DNA from: an uncultured Pelagibacteraceae bacterium
GTDB taxonomy: Bacteria > Pseudomonadota > Alphaproteobacteria > Pelagibacterales > Pelagibacteraceae
NCBI GenBank assembly: GCA_902547215.1
Contig: CACCNI010000007.1
Span: 1 to 34,739, forward strand
DNA: 34,739 nt
Direction: 5' to 3'
Shown one piece after another: positions 1 to 9,907 of the stretch (positions are counted from its first letter, which is position 1; the number at the start of each line of letters is the position of its first letter). The position numbers and the translations under genes are program-made. Under the pieces are notes generated by a model. The model was not told the origin of the DNA. It was given only the letters and a program-made list of their open reading frames with translations, and did not search any database.

Positions 1-74
1 TATTAGATTATCTTAAAAAAAATAAATCTGATGCTTACAAAAATATATTAACCAAACTAAACTTAAGGAAATAA
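1..74 (+). CDS. rpsO: 30S ribosomal protein S15, C-terminal end (partial)
   Basis: This is the last 24 codons of an ORF entering from the left edge, in the frame beginning at base 3. It reads LDYLKKNKSDAYKN, then a tail ending LNLRK and TAA. That matches the end of ribosomal protein S15, where LLDYLK is followed by a short helix and a basic terminus. S15 binds 16S rRNA in the small subunit. The stop codon abuts the pnp start at 75, and rpsO-pnp is a very widely conserved pair, which supports the call. Only the C-terminus is visible. Confidence 0.85.
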   Translation, partial: LDYLKKNKSDAYKNILTKLNLRK

Positions 75-2147
75 ATGTTTAAAGTTTTTAAAAAAGAAAC
101 AAATTTTGGAGGAAAGAAAATCACCCTTGAAACAGGAAAGGTTGCTCGTCAAGCAGATGGAGCAATAATAGCAACTTGTGGTGAGACTGTTGTTTTAGCA
201 ACGGCCGTGGGTGCAAAAAAAGTTAATCCAGATGTAGATTATTTTCCTTTATCGGTAAATTACCAAGAAAAATATTACGCTGCTGGTAAAATACCTGGAG
301 GATACTTTAAAAGGGAAGCAAGACCTACAGAGAGTGAAACTCTTATCTCACGATTGATTGATAGACCTATAAGACCTTTGTTTCCAGATGAATTTAAAAA
401 TGAAGTACAAGTGTTACCCACAGTAATTTCATATGATAAAGAAAATGAGGCCGATATTTTATCTATCATTGCCTCTTCGGCTGCATTAGCCATTTCTGGA
501 ATGCCTTTTTTAGGACCAATTGGAGCGTCAAGAGTTGGTTTCATCGGTGGAAAATATGTTTTAAATCCATCAAAAAAAGATTTAGAGAATTCAAAACTAG
601 ACTTAGTCGTGGCAGGGACTAAAGACGCTGTATTGATGGTAGAATCAGAGGCTAGCGGTTTAACTGAGCAACAAATGCTGGACGCTGTCAAATTTGGTCA
701 TGAGGGATTTGCACCGGTTATTAAAATGATCGAGGACTTAGCAAAGGAATGTAAAAAACCTGACTGGGTTGTTGAGAAAAAAGATCTGTCATCTGTAAAG
801 AAAAAATTAGAGGGTGAATTTACCAAAGACTTGAAAAAAGCCTTCTCAATTAAAGACAAACAAGAGAGATCAAATTTAATATCTGAGGTTACAGAGAAAG
901 CAAAAAAACTTTATGAAGAGGATGAAAACTTTACAGAGCTAGATGTTATGCACGAGCTTAAAGATATTGAAAAAGGAATTGTAAGAACTGATATTTTAAA
1001 AAACAAGAATAGAATTGATGGAAGAGGACTTGCTGATGTAAGGCCAATAATGTGTGAGGTTGGAATACTTCCAAGAGTTCATGGTTCAGCACTATTTACC
1101 AGAGGAGAAACACAAGCAATTGTTACTACCACACTTGGTACTTCAGATGATGAACAAAGAATTGAAAGTTTAGATGGCCTACAAAGGGAAAGATTTATGC
1201 TTCATTATAATTTCCCACCATTTTCTGTTGGTGAGACTGGCAGAATAGGTACTGGAAGAAGAGAAATAGGCCATGGAAAATTAGCATGGAGAGCAATCAA
1301 CTCTTCATTACCTTCTAAAGAAAGCTTTCCATATACTTTTAGAATAGTTTCTGAAATTACTGAGTCGAACGGATCCTCCTCAATGGCAACAGTTTGCGGT
1401 TCATCTCTAGCTTTAATGGATGCAGGAGTTCCAATTAAGGAGCCAGTAGCAGGTATTGCAATGGGGTTAATTAAAGAGGGGAATGATTTTAGTGTACTCT
1501 CAGATATTCTTGGGGATGAAGACCATCTTGGAGATATGGATTTTAAAGTAGCTGGAACTAAAGATGGAATTACTTCTTTACAAATGGATATCAAGATTAC
1601 AGGAATTACTTTTGAGATTATGGAACAAGCGCTGAAACAAGCTAAAGATGGTAGAATTCATATCTTAGGAGAGATGAATAAAGCTTTGGCCAAATCAAGA
1701 GACAACGTGGGTAAACACACTCCAAAAATGGAAAAAATTACAGTTGATAAAAAAGATATTGCAACTGTTATAGGTAAAGGTGGAGCCACAATAAGGGAAA
1801 TTGTTGAAAAATCAGGAGCAAAAGTAGATGTTAATGATGAAGGGATAGTAACTGTAGCAGCGCCAGATGAAGATTCTAGAAACAAAGCTATGCAAATGAT
1901 CAAAGATTTAACAGCAAAAGCTGAACTTAATAAAATTTATAATGGTAAAGTTATGAAGATTATGGAGTTTGGAGCTTTTGTAAATTTCTTAGGAAAACAA
2001 GATGGTCTTGTGCATATTTCAGAGCTCGCGGATAAAAGGGTGGCAAAAGTAACTGACGTGGTAAAAGAGGGTGATGAGGTTAAAGTAAAAGTTATAGGTT
2101 TTGATAGAGGAAAAGTAAAATTATCTATTAAACAAGCTACTATATAA
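75..2147 (+). CDS. pnp: Polyribonucleotide nucleotidyltransferase (PNPase)
   Basis: PNPase degrades RNA 3'-5' by phosphorolysis and is a core part of the mRNA decay machinery. The 690-aa length is normal for the family. Visible order: first RNase PH-like domain (about 1-215, with the conserved stretch around [10 protein letters not shown] at 77-86), a helical linker, second RNase PH-like domain from about 310 with the active-site segment [16 protein letters not shown] at 480-495, KH domain around [12 protein letters not shown] (about 564-575), and S1 domain from about 622 ([15 protein letters not shown]). The ATG directly follows the rpsO stop, so the two are probably cotranscribed. No truncation or missing catalytic residue was seen. 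Confidence 0.98.
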   Translation: MFKVFKKETNFGGKKITLETGKVARQADGAIIATCGETVVLATAVGAKKVNPDVDYFPLSVNYQEKYYAAGKIPGGYFKREARPTESETLISRLIDRPIRPLFPDEFKNEVQVLPTVISYDKENEADILSIIASSAALAISGMPFLGPIGASRVGFIGGKYVLNPSKKDLENSKLDLVVAGTKDAVLMVESEASGLTEQQMLDAVKFGHEGFAPVIKMIEDLAKECKKPDWVVEKKDLSSVKKKLEGEFTKDLKKAFSIKDKQERSNLISEVTEKAKKLYEEDENFTELDVMHELKDIEKGIVRTDILKNKNRIDGRGLADVRPIMCEVGILPRVHGSALFTRGETQAIVTTTLGTSDDEQRIESLDGLQRERFMLHYNFPPFSVGETGRIGTGRREIGHGKLAWRAINSSLPSKESFPYTFRIVSEITESNGSSSMATVCGSSLALMDAGVPIKEPVAGIAMGLIKEGNDFSVLSDILGDEDHLGDMDFKVAGTKDGITSLQMDIKITGITFEIMEQALKQAKDGRIHILGEMNKALAKSRDNVGKHTPKMEKITVDKKDIATVIGKGGATIREIVEKSGAKVDVNDEGIVTVAAPDEDSRNKAMQMIKDLTAKAELNKIYNGKVMKIMEFGAFVNFLGKQDGLVHISELADKRVAKVTDVVKEGDEVKVKVIGFDRGKVKLSIKQATI

Positions 2148-2179
2148 ATTTTTTTGAAAAGAGACCTATCTTACTGAAT

Positions 2180-2800
2180 ATGAAAAATAAGTTGGATTAT
2201 ATCATAAAAAAAATTCAGCACATAGAAAAAATACAAATATTAGAATTAGGGGTCAGACACGGACTTTCAACAAAAAAATTTATTGAATTATGCGACTCAA
2301 ATGATGGTTTTTTAACTTCAGTTGATATTAAAGATTGTTCAGATGTAATTAAAAGTGATAGGTGGAAATTTATCCATACTAGTGACGATAATTTCAAAAA
2401 AGTTGATAAATTTATTACAAAACATTTAGATTTCATTTTTATAGACTCTTTACATGAGCCAAACCATGTTGAAAAAGTTTTTTACCATTATTATAATTTC
2501 CTAAAAAAAGGAGGTATTTGTATAATCGATGATATAAGTTGGCTTCCTTATTCTAAAAATCAAGAAAGAGATAAAGAATTTAGTGAGTACATTAATAGAT
2601 CCACATTTAAAAAGATCCTTGAAATATTCAATCAGAATAAAAAAAATTTCGATTTAGAATTCTATTTCAGAGACTCTGGCTATGCAATTATTACAAAAAA
2701 TGAAGAAGGTCTTTTGAATAAATCAAAAAAAATAAAGTCGAGAGAATTTGGAATAAAAAATTTGCTTAGAAAAATTTATAAAAGAAAACCTATTAATTAA
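2180..2800 (+). CDS. Class I SAM-dependent methyltransferase (Methyltransf_24-like)
   Basis: This 206-aa protein has a Rossmann-type methyltransferase pattern. A glycine motif I, ILELGVRHGLST (about 20-31), is followed by SVDI, where an acidic residue would hold the SAM ribose. Then comes DFIFIDSLHEPNHV, an aspartate/histidine motif typical of the Methyltransf_24/cephalosporin-hydroxylase-like group, and LKKGGICIIDDI. The C-terminal 30 residues are Lys/Arg-rich. The substrate cannot be read from the sequence; relatives often act on sugars or small molecules in surface-polysaccharide loci. It starts 32 bp after pnp with no obvious promoter or strong Shine-Dalgarno sequence, so it may be read through from pnp. 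It converges with the fab operon. Confidence 0.7.
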   Translation: MKNKLDYIIKKIQHIEKIQILELGVRHGLSTKKFIELCDSNDGFLTSVDIKDCSDVIKSDRWKFIHTSDDNFKKVDKFITKHLDFIFIDSLHEPNHVEKVFYHYYNFLKKGGICIIDDISWLPYSKNQERDKEFSEYINRSTFKKILEIFNQNKKNFDLEFYFRDSGYAIITKNEEGLLNKSKKIKSREFGIKNLLRKIYKRKPIN

Positions 2801-2815
2801 TATTTTTTTAAAACA

Positions 2816-2938
2816 TCAAAAACCACCCCTCCAATTATTTTTATCATTAAAGTGATCTTTTTCATTTTTGGAAGTTGGCCTGAATAAATACATTAAAACA
2901 ATCAGTAAAACAAAAATTGATAGAAGAATTTCCACCAT
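2816..2938 (-). CDS. Small single-pass membrane protein downstream of fabI (40 aa)
   Basis: An ATG three bases past the fabI stop opens a 40-codon frame. It starts MVEILLSIFVLLIVLMYLF, one hydrophobic segment, continues with a charged tail (RPTSKNEKDHFNDKNN) and ends WRGGF. The amphipathic layout (short N-terminus, about 18 hydrophobic residues, hydrophilic tail) and the operon-like spacing suggest a real small membrane protein translated with fabI. No family is recognised. Against it, the frame is short and no strong Shine-Dalgarno sequence is visible. Confidence 0.55.
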   Translation of the reverse strand: MVEILLSIFVLLIVLMYLFRPTSKNEKDHFNDKNNWRGGF

Positions 2939-2941
2939 AAT

Positions 2942-3727
2942 TTATGACATATTCTTTGGATCAGGCATCCCGACTTTGTTATAACCTGCATCAACATAAT
3001 GAATTTCACCAGTCACACCCCCACCAAGATCACTTAATAAATATAGGGCTGAATTTCCAACATCATGAATATCAACATTCCTTTTTAAAAAGGAATGATC
3101 TTCATTCCACTTGTATAGAAACTTTGCATCACCAATTGCAGATGCAGCGAGTGTCTTAATTGGACCAGCACTAATTGCATTAACTCTTATTTTTTTTGAG
3201 CCTAAATCTCTTGCAAGATATTTTACACTTGCTTCTAATGCAGATTTACAAACTCCCATCACATTGTAATTTGGGATTGCTTTAGTAGACTCGTAAGTTA
3301 ATGTTAGCATGCTTCCTCCATCTTTCATTATCTTAGAAGCTTCTTTTGCAACCTCTGTAAATGAAAAACATGAAATTAACATACTTCTTAAAAAATTTTC
3401 TCTAGTTGTATTGACATACTCACCTGACAATTCTGACTTATCTGAAAATGCGACTGCATGAACAACAAAGTCAATTTGACCCCATTGTTTTTTAATATCT
3501 TCGAATAATTTTATTACTTCCTCTTTTTTCTCAACATCGCAACTAAATGTAACTTTAGAATTTAATTTTTCTGCTAAAGGAATAACTCTTTTTTTAAGAG
3601 CATCCCCGAGGTAAGTGAATGCTAATTCTGCACCCGCTTCATTTAATTTTTGGGATATTCCCCATGCAATAGACCTCTCATTTGCAACACCCATGATTAG
3701 TCCTTTTTTTCCCTTCATTAGATCCAT
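2942..3727 (-). CDS. fabI: Enoyl-[acyl-carrier-protein] reductase (NADH)
   Basis: FabI carries out the last reduction of each fatty-acid elongation cycle, turning trans-2-enoyl-ACP into acyl-ACP with NAD(P)H. It is a short-chain dehydrogenase of 261 aa, the usual FabI length. The cofactor motif GVANERSIAWGI is at 13-24. The FabI pattern of two tyrosines and a lysine is present: Y145 and Y154 with K161 (Y-x6-K). Serine/glycine-rich NAISAGPIKTLAA follows, and the end is intact. It lies 3 bp after fabB and is the last enzyme of fabA-fabB-fabI. A start at the second ATG, three codons in, is also possible. Confidence 0.97.
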   Translation of the reverse strand: MDLMKGKKGLIMGVANERSIAWGISQKLNEAGAELAFTYLGDALKKRVIPLAEKLNSKVTFSCDVEKKEEVIKLFEDIKKQWGQIDFVVHAVAFSDKSELSGEYVNTTRENFLRSMLISCFSFTEVAKEASKIMKDGGSMLTLTYESTKAIPNYNVMGVCKSALEASVKYLARDLGSKKIRVNAISAGPIKTLAASAIGDAKFLYKWNEDHSFLKRNVDIHDVGNSALYLLSDLGGGVTGEIHYVDAGYNKVGMPDPKNMS

Positions 3728-3730
3728 AAA

Positions 3731-4942
3731 TTAAACCTTTTCAAAAACTAGTGTCGCGTTAGTCCCGCCAAAACCAAAACTGTTAGACATTATAGAGTTT
3801 AAATTAACATCTTTTTCAACTTTGGTAACTATCGGATATTTTTTAGCCTCGTCATCCATGTCAGTAATATTTGCAGATGCTGCTATAAAACTATTTTTCA
3901 TCATTATTAAACTATAAATTGCCTCATGAACTGAAGTAGCCCCTAAGGAGTGACCAGCTAATGACTTTGTTGAACTTATTTTTGGTTTATAATCTGTAAA
4001 AGTTTCTCCAACTGCTTTTAATTCGGTAATATCACCAACGGGTGTTGATGTTCCATGCGTGTTTATGTAATCAATTTTATTTTTCGCAGTGCTTAATGCC
4101 ATTTTCATGCACCTGACAGCTCCTTCACCAGATGGTGCAACCATATCGTAACCATCAGAGGTTGCTCCATAACCAGTCAGTTCTGCATATATTTTTGCAC
4201 CTCGTGCTTTTGCATGCTCATATTCCTCTAAAACCAAAACTCCTCCACCACCGGCTATCACAAATCCATCTCTTGTTTTGTCATAAGGTCTAGAAGCTTT
4301 TTCTGGCGTGTCATTATATTTTGAAGATAATGCAGTCATTGCATCAAACATAGCAGTCATGGCAAAATGAACTTCATCACTTCCCCCAGCAAAAATAATT
4401 TTTTGTTTTCCTAGCTGAATTAATTCCATCGCATTACCGATGCAGTGTCCGCTAGTTGCACATGCAGAACTTATTGTATAATTAACTCCTTTGATTTTGA
4501 ATGGAACTGCTAGCGTTGCAGAAGCAGTACTAGACATAGTTCTTGGAACTACAAATGGACCCATTCTCTTCGGACTTTTGGCTCTAGTTTTATCAGCTGC
4601 TAAAATTACATTTTCAATGGATGGTCCTCCTGAACCCATAATCATCCCAGTTGATATATTACTTACATCTTTATCTTCTAAACCAGAGTCTTTAACTGCC
4701 TCTGCCATTGATATGTAGTTGTAAGCTGAGCCAGGTCCCATAAACCTTATAAATTTTCTATCAACATGGTCTTCAAGATTAATTTTTGGTTTTCCATGTA
4801 TGTTACTTTTTAGATTGTACTCTTTGTATTCATCAGAAAAAGAAATTCCTGATTTAGAATTTAATAGAGACTGATAGACTTCATTTTGATTGTTCCCTAA
4901 ACAAGAAACTACCCCAATTCCAGTTACAACAACTCTTTTCAT
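3731..4942 (-). CDS. fabB: Beta-ketoacyl-ACP synthase I
   Basis: This condensing enzyme extends acyl-ACP with malonyl-ACP. The FabB branch elongates the cis-3-decenoyl intermediate made by FabA and so makes unsaturated fatty acids. The 403 aa carry the complete Cys-His-His triad: C161 in [10 protein letters not shown]296 in [11 protein letters not shown] and H331 in AGHSLGATS, with K326 nearby. The glycine-rich C-terminal [16 protein letters not shown] motif is present. FabB rather than FabF is chosen from the operon partner fabA and the overall length. Its start overlaps the fabA stop by one base, so translation is probably coupled. Confidence 0.95.
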   Translation of the reverse strand: MKRVVVTGIGVVSCLGNNQNEVYQSLLNSKSGISFSDEYKEYNLKSNIHGKPKINLEDHVDRKFIRFMGPGSAYNYISMAEAVKDSGLEDKDVSNISTGMIMGSGGPSIENVILAADKTRAKSPKRMGPFVVPRTMSSTASATLAVPFKIKGVNYTISSACATSGHCIGNAMELIQLGKQKIIFAGGSDEVHFAMTAMFDAMTALSSKYNDTPEKASRPYDKTRDGFVIAGGGGVLVLEEYEHAKARGAKIYAELTGYGATSDGYDMVAPSGEGAVRCMKMALSTAKNKIDYINTHGTSTPVGDITELKAVGETFTDYKPKISSTKSLAGHSLGATSVHEAIYSLIMMKNSFIAASANITDMDDEAKKYPIVTKVEKDVNLNSIMSNSFGFGGTNATLVFEKV

Positions 4943-5442
4943 TATTTGAATAAACCTACTTTTAAATTTTCTGTTGTATAAATTTGTTTTCCATCAGCTA
5001 ATAGTATTCCATTAGCTAAACCAACAGTCGCTCCCTCTTTTTTAAGAATTTTTTTCATATTTATTTCATAAATTGCTTTTTTGACATTTTTTAGAACTTC
5101 ACCAGTAAACTTTACAGTGTTTACACCCAAAGCTCTTCCTCTTCCTGGATTTCCAAGCCAACCTAAATAAAATCCAACTAGTTGCCACATCGCATCTAAA
5201 CCTAAGCATCCTGGCATCACTGGATCTTTTTTAAAATGACAATCAAAAAACCAAAGATTATCTTTAATGTCCAGTTCAGCAATTATTAAACCTTTACTAA
5301 ACGAACCCTTATTCTCGCTAATTTCAGTGATCCTGTCAAACATAAGCATTGGTGGTAAGGGAAGTTTTGCATTACCTGGACCAAAAAGATCACCATTTCC
5401 GCAACTAATTAAATCCTCATATGTGTATGAGTTTTTTTTCAT
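4942..5442 (-). CDS. fabA: 3-hydroxydecanoyl-ACP dehydratase/isomerase
   Basis: FabA dehydrates 3-hydroxydecanoyl-ACP and isomerises the product to cis-3-decenoyl-ACP, the branch point to unsaturated fatty acids. The 166-aa hot-dog protein has active-site H69 in [14 protein letters not shown] and D83 in GLDAMWQL, at almost the same positions as the E. coli enzyme. It is first in the fabA-fabB-fabI operon and divergent from the Irr-like regulator at 5515. That arrangement is well known in rhizobia and other alphaproteobacteria. Its promoter must lie in the 72-bp shared intergenic region. Confidence 0.97.
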   Translation of the reverse strand: MKKNSYTYEDLISCGNGDLFGPGNAKLPLPPMLMFDRITEISENKGSFSKGLIIAELDIKDNLWFFDCHFKKDPVMPGCLGLDAMWQLVGFYLGWLGNPGRGRALGVNTVKFTGEVLKNVKKAIYEINMKKILKKEGATVGLANGILLADGKQIYTTENLKVGLFK

Positions 5443-5470
5443 TTTTTGATAACCTTATTACTTGATTTAA

Positions 5471-5487
5471 CCTAAATATAATATAGG
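5471..5487. promoter_or_regulatory. Imperfect palindrome with TATAAT in the fabA/irr intergenic region
   Basis: CCTAAATATAATATAGG is an imperfect 17-bp palindrome with CCTA/TAGG ends in the fabA-irr divergent region. It contains a perfect TATAAT (5477-5482) reading toward irr. A start point about 7 bp later would place the Irr-like box at 5493-5509 just downstream of the transcription start. No good -35 was found at standard spacing, so this is a candidate -10/operator only. Confidence 0.35.
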
Positions 5488-5492
5488 TTTAG

Positions 5493-5509
5493 TTTAGAAT
5501 AATTATAAA
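5493..5509. promoter_or_regulatory. Irr-box (ICE)-like operator upstream of irr
   Basis: TTTAGAATAATTATAAA resembles the rhizobial iron control element TTTAGAA-N3-TTCTAAA. The left half is exact and the right half differs at one base. It lies six bases before the irr ATG. An identical 18-bp copy (with the following T) lies in front of katG at 5979. The repeat in two promoters flanking an Irr-type gene suggests an Irr operator with autoregulation. The binding itself is inferred. Confidence 0.65.
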
Positions 5510-5514
5510 TAACG

Positions 5515-5931
5515 ATGCTTAATAATAGCCATTATATTGATAAATTAAGAAGTTCTGGCCTAAGACCTACCAAACAAAGAATTAAAATTTGTGAAATTTT
5601 ATTTGATAATGAAAAGACGTTTCATTTTACAATAAATGATTTAGTAAAAAAAATTAGCAAAACAACAAACGATAAAATTTCTTTAGCAACAGTTTACAAC
5701 ACTGTTCATGCTTTCAAAAAAAAAGGATACTTGAAAGAGATACCAATAAATTCTGATCAAAGTTATTTTGATACCAATACGTCGCATCACCATCACTTTT
5801 ATGATGAAAACCAAAAAGATTTAATAGACATAGATGATGCAGATGTAGAACCTGTTAAAATCAATACAAGAATTCCTGGCAAAAAAATTAAGTCTGTTGA
5901 AGTCTTAGTAAAAGTCGAAGACGCAGAATAA
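5515..5931 (+). CDS. irr: Fur-family iron response regulator, Irr type
   Basis: This 138-aa Fur-family repressor has an N-terminal winged helix (SGLRPTKQRIKICEILF, then ISLATVYNTVHAF as the recognition helix) and a C-terminal dimerisation/metal region. The HHHH at 91-94 followed by FYDE is characteristic of Irr, which senses haem and iron status in alphaproteobacteria. Its position divergent from fabA-fabB-fabI is the classic irr locus. The N-terminal Cys-Pro haem regulatory motif of Bradyrhizobium Irr is absent, as in many other Irr proteins. An Irr-box-like sequence lies directly upstream, so it probably regulates itself. A PerR-type peroxide sensor is the main alternative, given katG next door. 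Confidence 0.85.
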   Translation: MLNNSHYIDKLRSSGLRPTKQRIKICEILFDNEKTFHFTINDLVKKISKTTNDKISLATVYNTVHAFKKKGYLKEIPINSDQSYFDTNTSHHHHFYDENQKDLIDIDDADVEPVKINTRIPGKKIKSVEVLVKVEDAE

Positions 5932-5966
5932 TAATTAAAATTCTACATTATAATAGTTCTAAACTA

Positions 5967-5995
5967 TTGACAAATTTATTTAGAATAATTATAAA
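5967..5995 (+). promoter_or_regulatory. katG promoter (-35/-10)
   Basis: TTGACA at 5967-5972 is a perfect -35, and TATAAA at 5990-5995 follows at exactly 17 bp. The Irr-box-like sequence overlaps the -10. The predicted start near 6002 would leave an 11-12 base leader carrying the strong Shine-Dalgarno AAAGGAG (6001-6007) before the katG ATG. A repressor on the box would directly block RNA polymerase. Confidence 0.65.
5979..5995. promoter_or_regulatory. Irr-box (ICE)-like operator in the katG promoter
   Basis: This is an exact copy of the 17-bp element in front of irr (TTTAGAATAATTATAAA; identical over 18 bp with the next T). It matches the ICE consensus TTTAGAA-N3-TTCTAAA except for one base. 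It overlaps the katG -10. Sharing with irr argues that KatG is controlled by the adjacent Fur-family protein. Confidence 0.65.
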
Positions 5996-6012
5996 TTAAT
6001 AAAGGAGATTAA

Positions 6013-8247
<2,235 letters not shown>

Positions 8248-8251
8248 CAAA

Positions 8252-8863
8252 ATGGAAACTGCACTAAACACCCCTAAGGTATCTTTTGAGGACTTTTATG
8301 AAGTTCCTGATCTAAAATTTGATATAAATAGATTAAGAAAAGATTTAGAGTTAATTTTAAAAGAAAAAAAATTTAATACACCTGGTGTTACACATTTTGG
8401 CGCTATCCCACTTAATCAAATACCGAATGATATTGACTCGATAAATGGAAATAAAATAAGAGGCAAATATTGGACTATTGCAGACGAGAGCGGAAAAGAG
8501 GTTTCAAGAGACGTTGACATAGATGAGTCAAAATATACGCAACTTTTACCAGAGTTTGAAAAAACTTATTTCAAAGAGGTTTATGAAACTTTAAATAAAA
8601 AGTTTAAGCTCGGAAGAGTACGACTTTTATTAAAGGAACCAAGGTCAACTCTTAGCTGGCATAAAGACCCTGAGTGTAGATTACACGTACCAATAATTAC
8701 AAATCAAGGGTGTTCTATGGTAATCGAGAATGTTGCAAAACATTTGCCAGCAGATGGAAAAGTTTGGATAACAAATAACACAAAATATCATAATTTTTTT
8801 AATGGAGGAGAACAGTCTAGAATACATTTAGTAGCTTGTGTTTTAGAAAGTCCTTTTAAATAA
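8252..8863 (+). CDS. Aspartyl/asparaginyl beta-hydroxylase-like 2-oxoglutarate oxygenase
   Basis: This 203-aa protein has the facial triad of an Fe(II)/2-oxoglutarate dioxygenase of the AspH-like cupin type. H137-x-D139 is in LSWHKDPECRLHVPI, H180 in TKYHNFFNGG, and R190, ten residues later, should hold 2-oxoglutarate. The order SWHxD, RLHVPI, then HxxxN...R is typical of that fold. The substrate is unknown. It starts 4 bp after katG with no separate promoter or clear Shine-Dalgarno, so it belongs to the katG operon. An iron-dependent oxygenase under an Irr/KatG promoter would fit an iron or peroxide response, but that is inference. Confidence 0.7.
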   Translation: METALNTPKVSFEDFYEVPDLKFDINRLRKDLELILKEKKFNTPGVTHFGAIPLNQIPNDIDSINGNKIRGKYWTIADESGKEVSRDVDIDESKYTQLLPEFEKTYFKEVYETLNKKFKLGRVRLLLKEPRSTLSWHKDPECRLHVPIITNQGCSMVIENVAKHLPADGKVWITNNTKYHNFFNGGEQSRIHLVACVLESPFK

Positions 8864-9106
8864 ATGGTCGAAGTTACAAAAGGTATATTTGAAGCAAGTA
8901 AAGAAATATACAGCAATAACAGAGGCTCAATATTAAGAACAATCGTTTATACAGTTGGCCATTTTGCAATAGCAATTACAGTTTTAATGTTAGTTGCAGA
9001 TGTTACTTTTATGATTGCTCTCACTGACGCTATAGTTGAACCTATCGCAAACTCTGTTTGGTATTTTATTCTAGATAAATGGTGGGCAAGTAAATCTAAA
9101 AAATAG
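8864..9106 (+). CDS. DUF2061-like small membrane protein
   Basis: The ATG follows the stop of the oxygenase gene with no gap, so the two are translationally linked. The 80-aa product has a charged N-terminus, then RGSILRTIVYT leading into a membrane segment (about 31-45), a second hydrophobic stretch (about 47-65), and VWYFILDKWWASK at the end. The pattern R-S-x-x-R/K, two helices and a terminal aromatic W-x-x-K resembles DUF2061 membrane proteins, whose function is unknown. It is the last gene of the katG group before a regulatory stretch. Confidence 0.6.
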   Translation: MVEVTKGIFEASKEIYSNNRGSILRTIVYTVGHFAIAITVLMLVADVTFMIALTDAIVEPIANSVWYFILDKWWASKSKK

Positions 9107-9111
9107 TCATT

Positions 9112-9130
9112 GAGAATGATTATTATTCAA
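9112..9130. promoter_or_regulatory. Fur-box-like site 1
   Basis: GAGAATGATTATTATTCAA matches 13 of 19 bases of the classical Fur box GATAATGATAATCATTATC. It lies just past the DUF2061 stop and about 95 bp before the cysteine-rich gene. It is weaker than site 2. By itself it could be chance in AT-rich DNA. Confidence 0.35.
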
Positions 9131-9161
9131 ACCAAATAATCCCATAAAAAAAAATTTTTTT

Positions 9162-9180
9162 GCAAACAATTATCATTATC
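9162..9180. promoter_or_regulatory. Fur-box-like site 2 in the presumed promoter of the Cys-rich gene
   Basis: On the minus strand this reads GATAATGATAATTGTTTGC. Its first 12 bases match the classical Fur box exactly. It would fall between a TTGCAA -35 candidate (9160-9165) and a TATTTT -10 candidate (9185-9190, 19-bp spacing), a good position for repression. Binding by Fur, Mur or Irr is inferred. Confidence 0.5.
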
Positions 9181-9182
9181 AC

Positions 9183-9202
9183 AATATTTTCTTGAAAATA
9201 TT
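9183..9202. repeat. Perfect 9-bp-arm inverted repeat before the Cys-rich gene
   Basis: AATATTTTC-TT-GAAAATATT is a perfect inverted repeat with a 2-nt centre. The centre is too tight for a stable RNA hairpin, so a dimeric repressor site is more likely. It overlaps the candidate -10 and lies 24 bases before the cysteine-rich ATG. Confidence 0.45.
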
Positions 9203-9225
9203 TTTACACCAATTATTTTCGTATC

Positions 9226-9405
9226 ATGGAATTACAAAACTACAACTGTAAAAAATGTGGACTAACAATTTCTTCTACATGCTCTAAGTGTGATAGAAAA
9301 GTTGATGTAAAAGTTCTAGATGACGGATGCATAGTTCAATTAACTAAATGTGGTGATTGTGCTAATGTACCAGTTATCAAGGACGTTTGTTCACAACAAA
9401 AATAA
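9226..9405 (+). CDS. Cysteine-rich 59-aa protein (zinc-ribbon/metal-binding-like)
   Basis: This short ORF runs from ATG at 9226 to TAA at 9405. The 59 residues contain eight cysteines (8, 11, 19, 22, 35, 42, 45, 55). Three form CxxC pairs: CKKC, CSKC and CGDC. That spacing suggests metal or Fe-S binding, for example two zinc knuckles, or a redox role. No signal peptide or membrane segment is present. It is preceded by two Fur-box-like sites and a perfect palindrome, so iron-responsive control is likely. It converges with the peroxiredoxin gene, whose end is 10 bp away. The family is not recognised; a rubredoxin-like or metallothionein-like role is possible. Confidence 0.7.
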   Translation: MELQNYNCKKCGLTISSTCSKCDRKVDVKVLDDGCIVQLTKCGDCANVPVIKDVCSQQK

Positions 9406-9415
9406 ATAAAGACCT

Positions 9416-9901
9416 CTAAAGTTTAGATAAAACATTATCTGCAGCTGATAGCTCACAGATTCCTGTTTCCTTTTCTACAGCTACGTATTTTATAACTTTA
9501 TTTTCAATAATCATCGTATAACGACTAGATCTCATACCTAAACCTTTTGCGTCTTTGTTTACTAATACTCCTAATTTGTTGGCAAAATCTCCAAAAGGAT
9601 CTGCTAACATTATTATCTCATTCTCAACTTTTGAAATTTTGGCCCAAGCATCCATTACATATGGATCATTTACACTGATACAAAAAACTTTATCAATACC
9701 TTTGGATCTGATCTTATCAATGTTGTTTTTATAACTTGGTAAATGTTTATTTGAGCACACAGATGTAAACGCACCGGGCATTCCCAATAGAATAGATTTA
9801 TTATCTTTAAAAAAGTCGTTTATTTGAAATTTTTTCGGGATTCCATCAATTAATTGAAAAACTTCACAATCGGGAATTTGATCGTCAATTTTGTATTTCA
9901 T
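9416..9901 (-). CDS. Peroxiredoxin, Prx5-like
   Basis: This 161-aa thiol peroxidase reduces H2O2 or organic peroxides. The active-site loop MPGAFTSVCSNKHLPSY holds T46 and the peroxidatic C49. The spelling PGAFTxxCS followed by HLP is typical of the Prx5/redoxin family. The later segment VNDPYVMDAWAK is also characteristic. The enzyme ends normally and has no N-terminal targeting sequence, so it is cytoplasmic. C12 and the late cysteine in GICELSAAD could take part in resolving the disulfide; which one does is not evident. It is last in the minus-strand run that starts at ubiE. Confidence 0.93.
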   Translation of the reverse strand: MKYKIDDQIPDCEVFQLIDGIPKKFQINDFFKDNKSILLGMPGAFTSVCSNKHLPSYKNNIDKIRSKGIDKVFCISVNDPYVMDAWAKISKVENEIIMLADPFGDFANKLGVLVNKDAKGLGMRSSRYTMIIENKVIKYVAVEKETGICELSAADNVLSKL

Positions 9902-9907
9902 TTTAAT

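Noticed and set aside
275..691. 138-aa antisense ORF inside pnp
   Set aside because: It mirrors conserved PNPase codons and has no motif of its own.
2653..2667. TTTAGAATTCTATTT, resembling the Irr-like operator
   Set aside because: It lies inside the methyltransferase coding sequence, lacks the three-base spacer and is not near a promoter.
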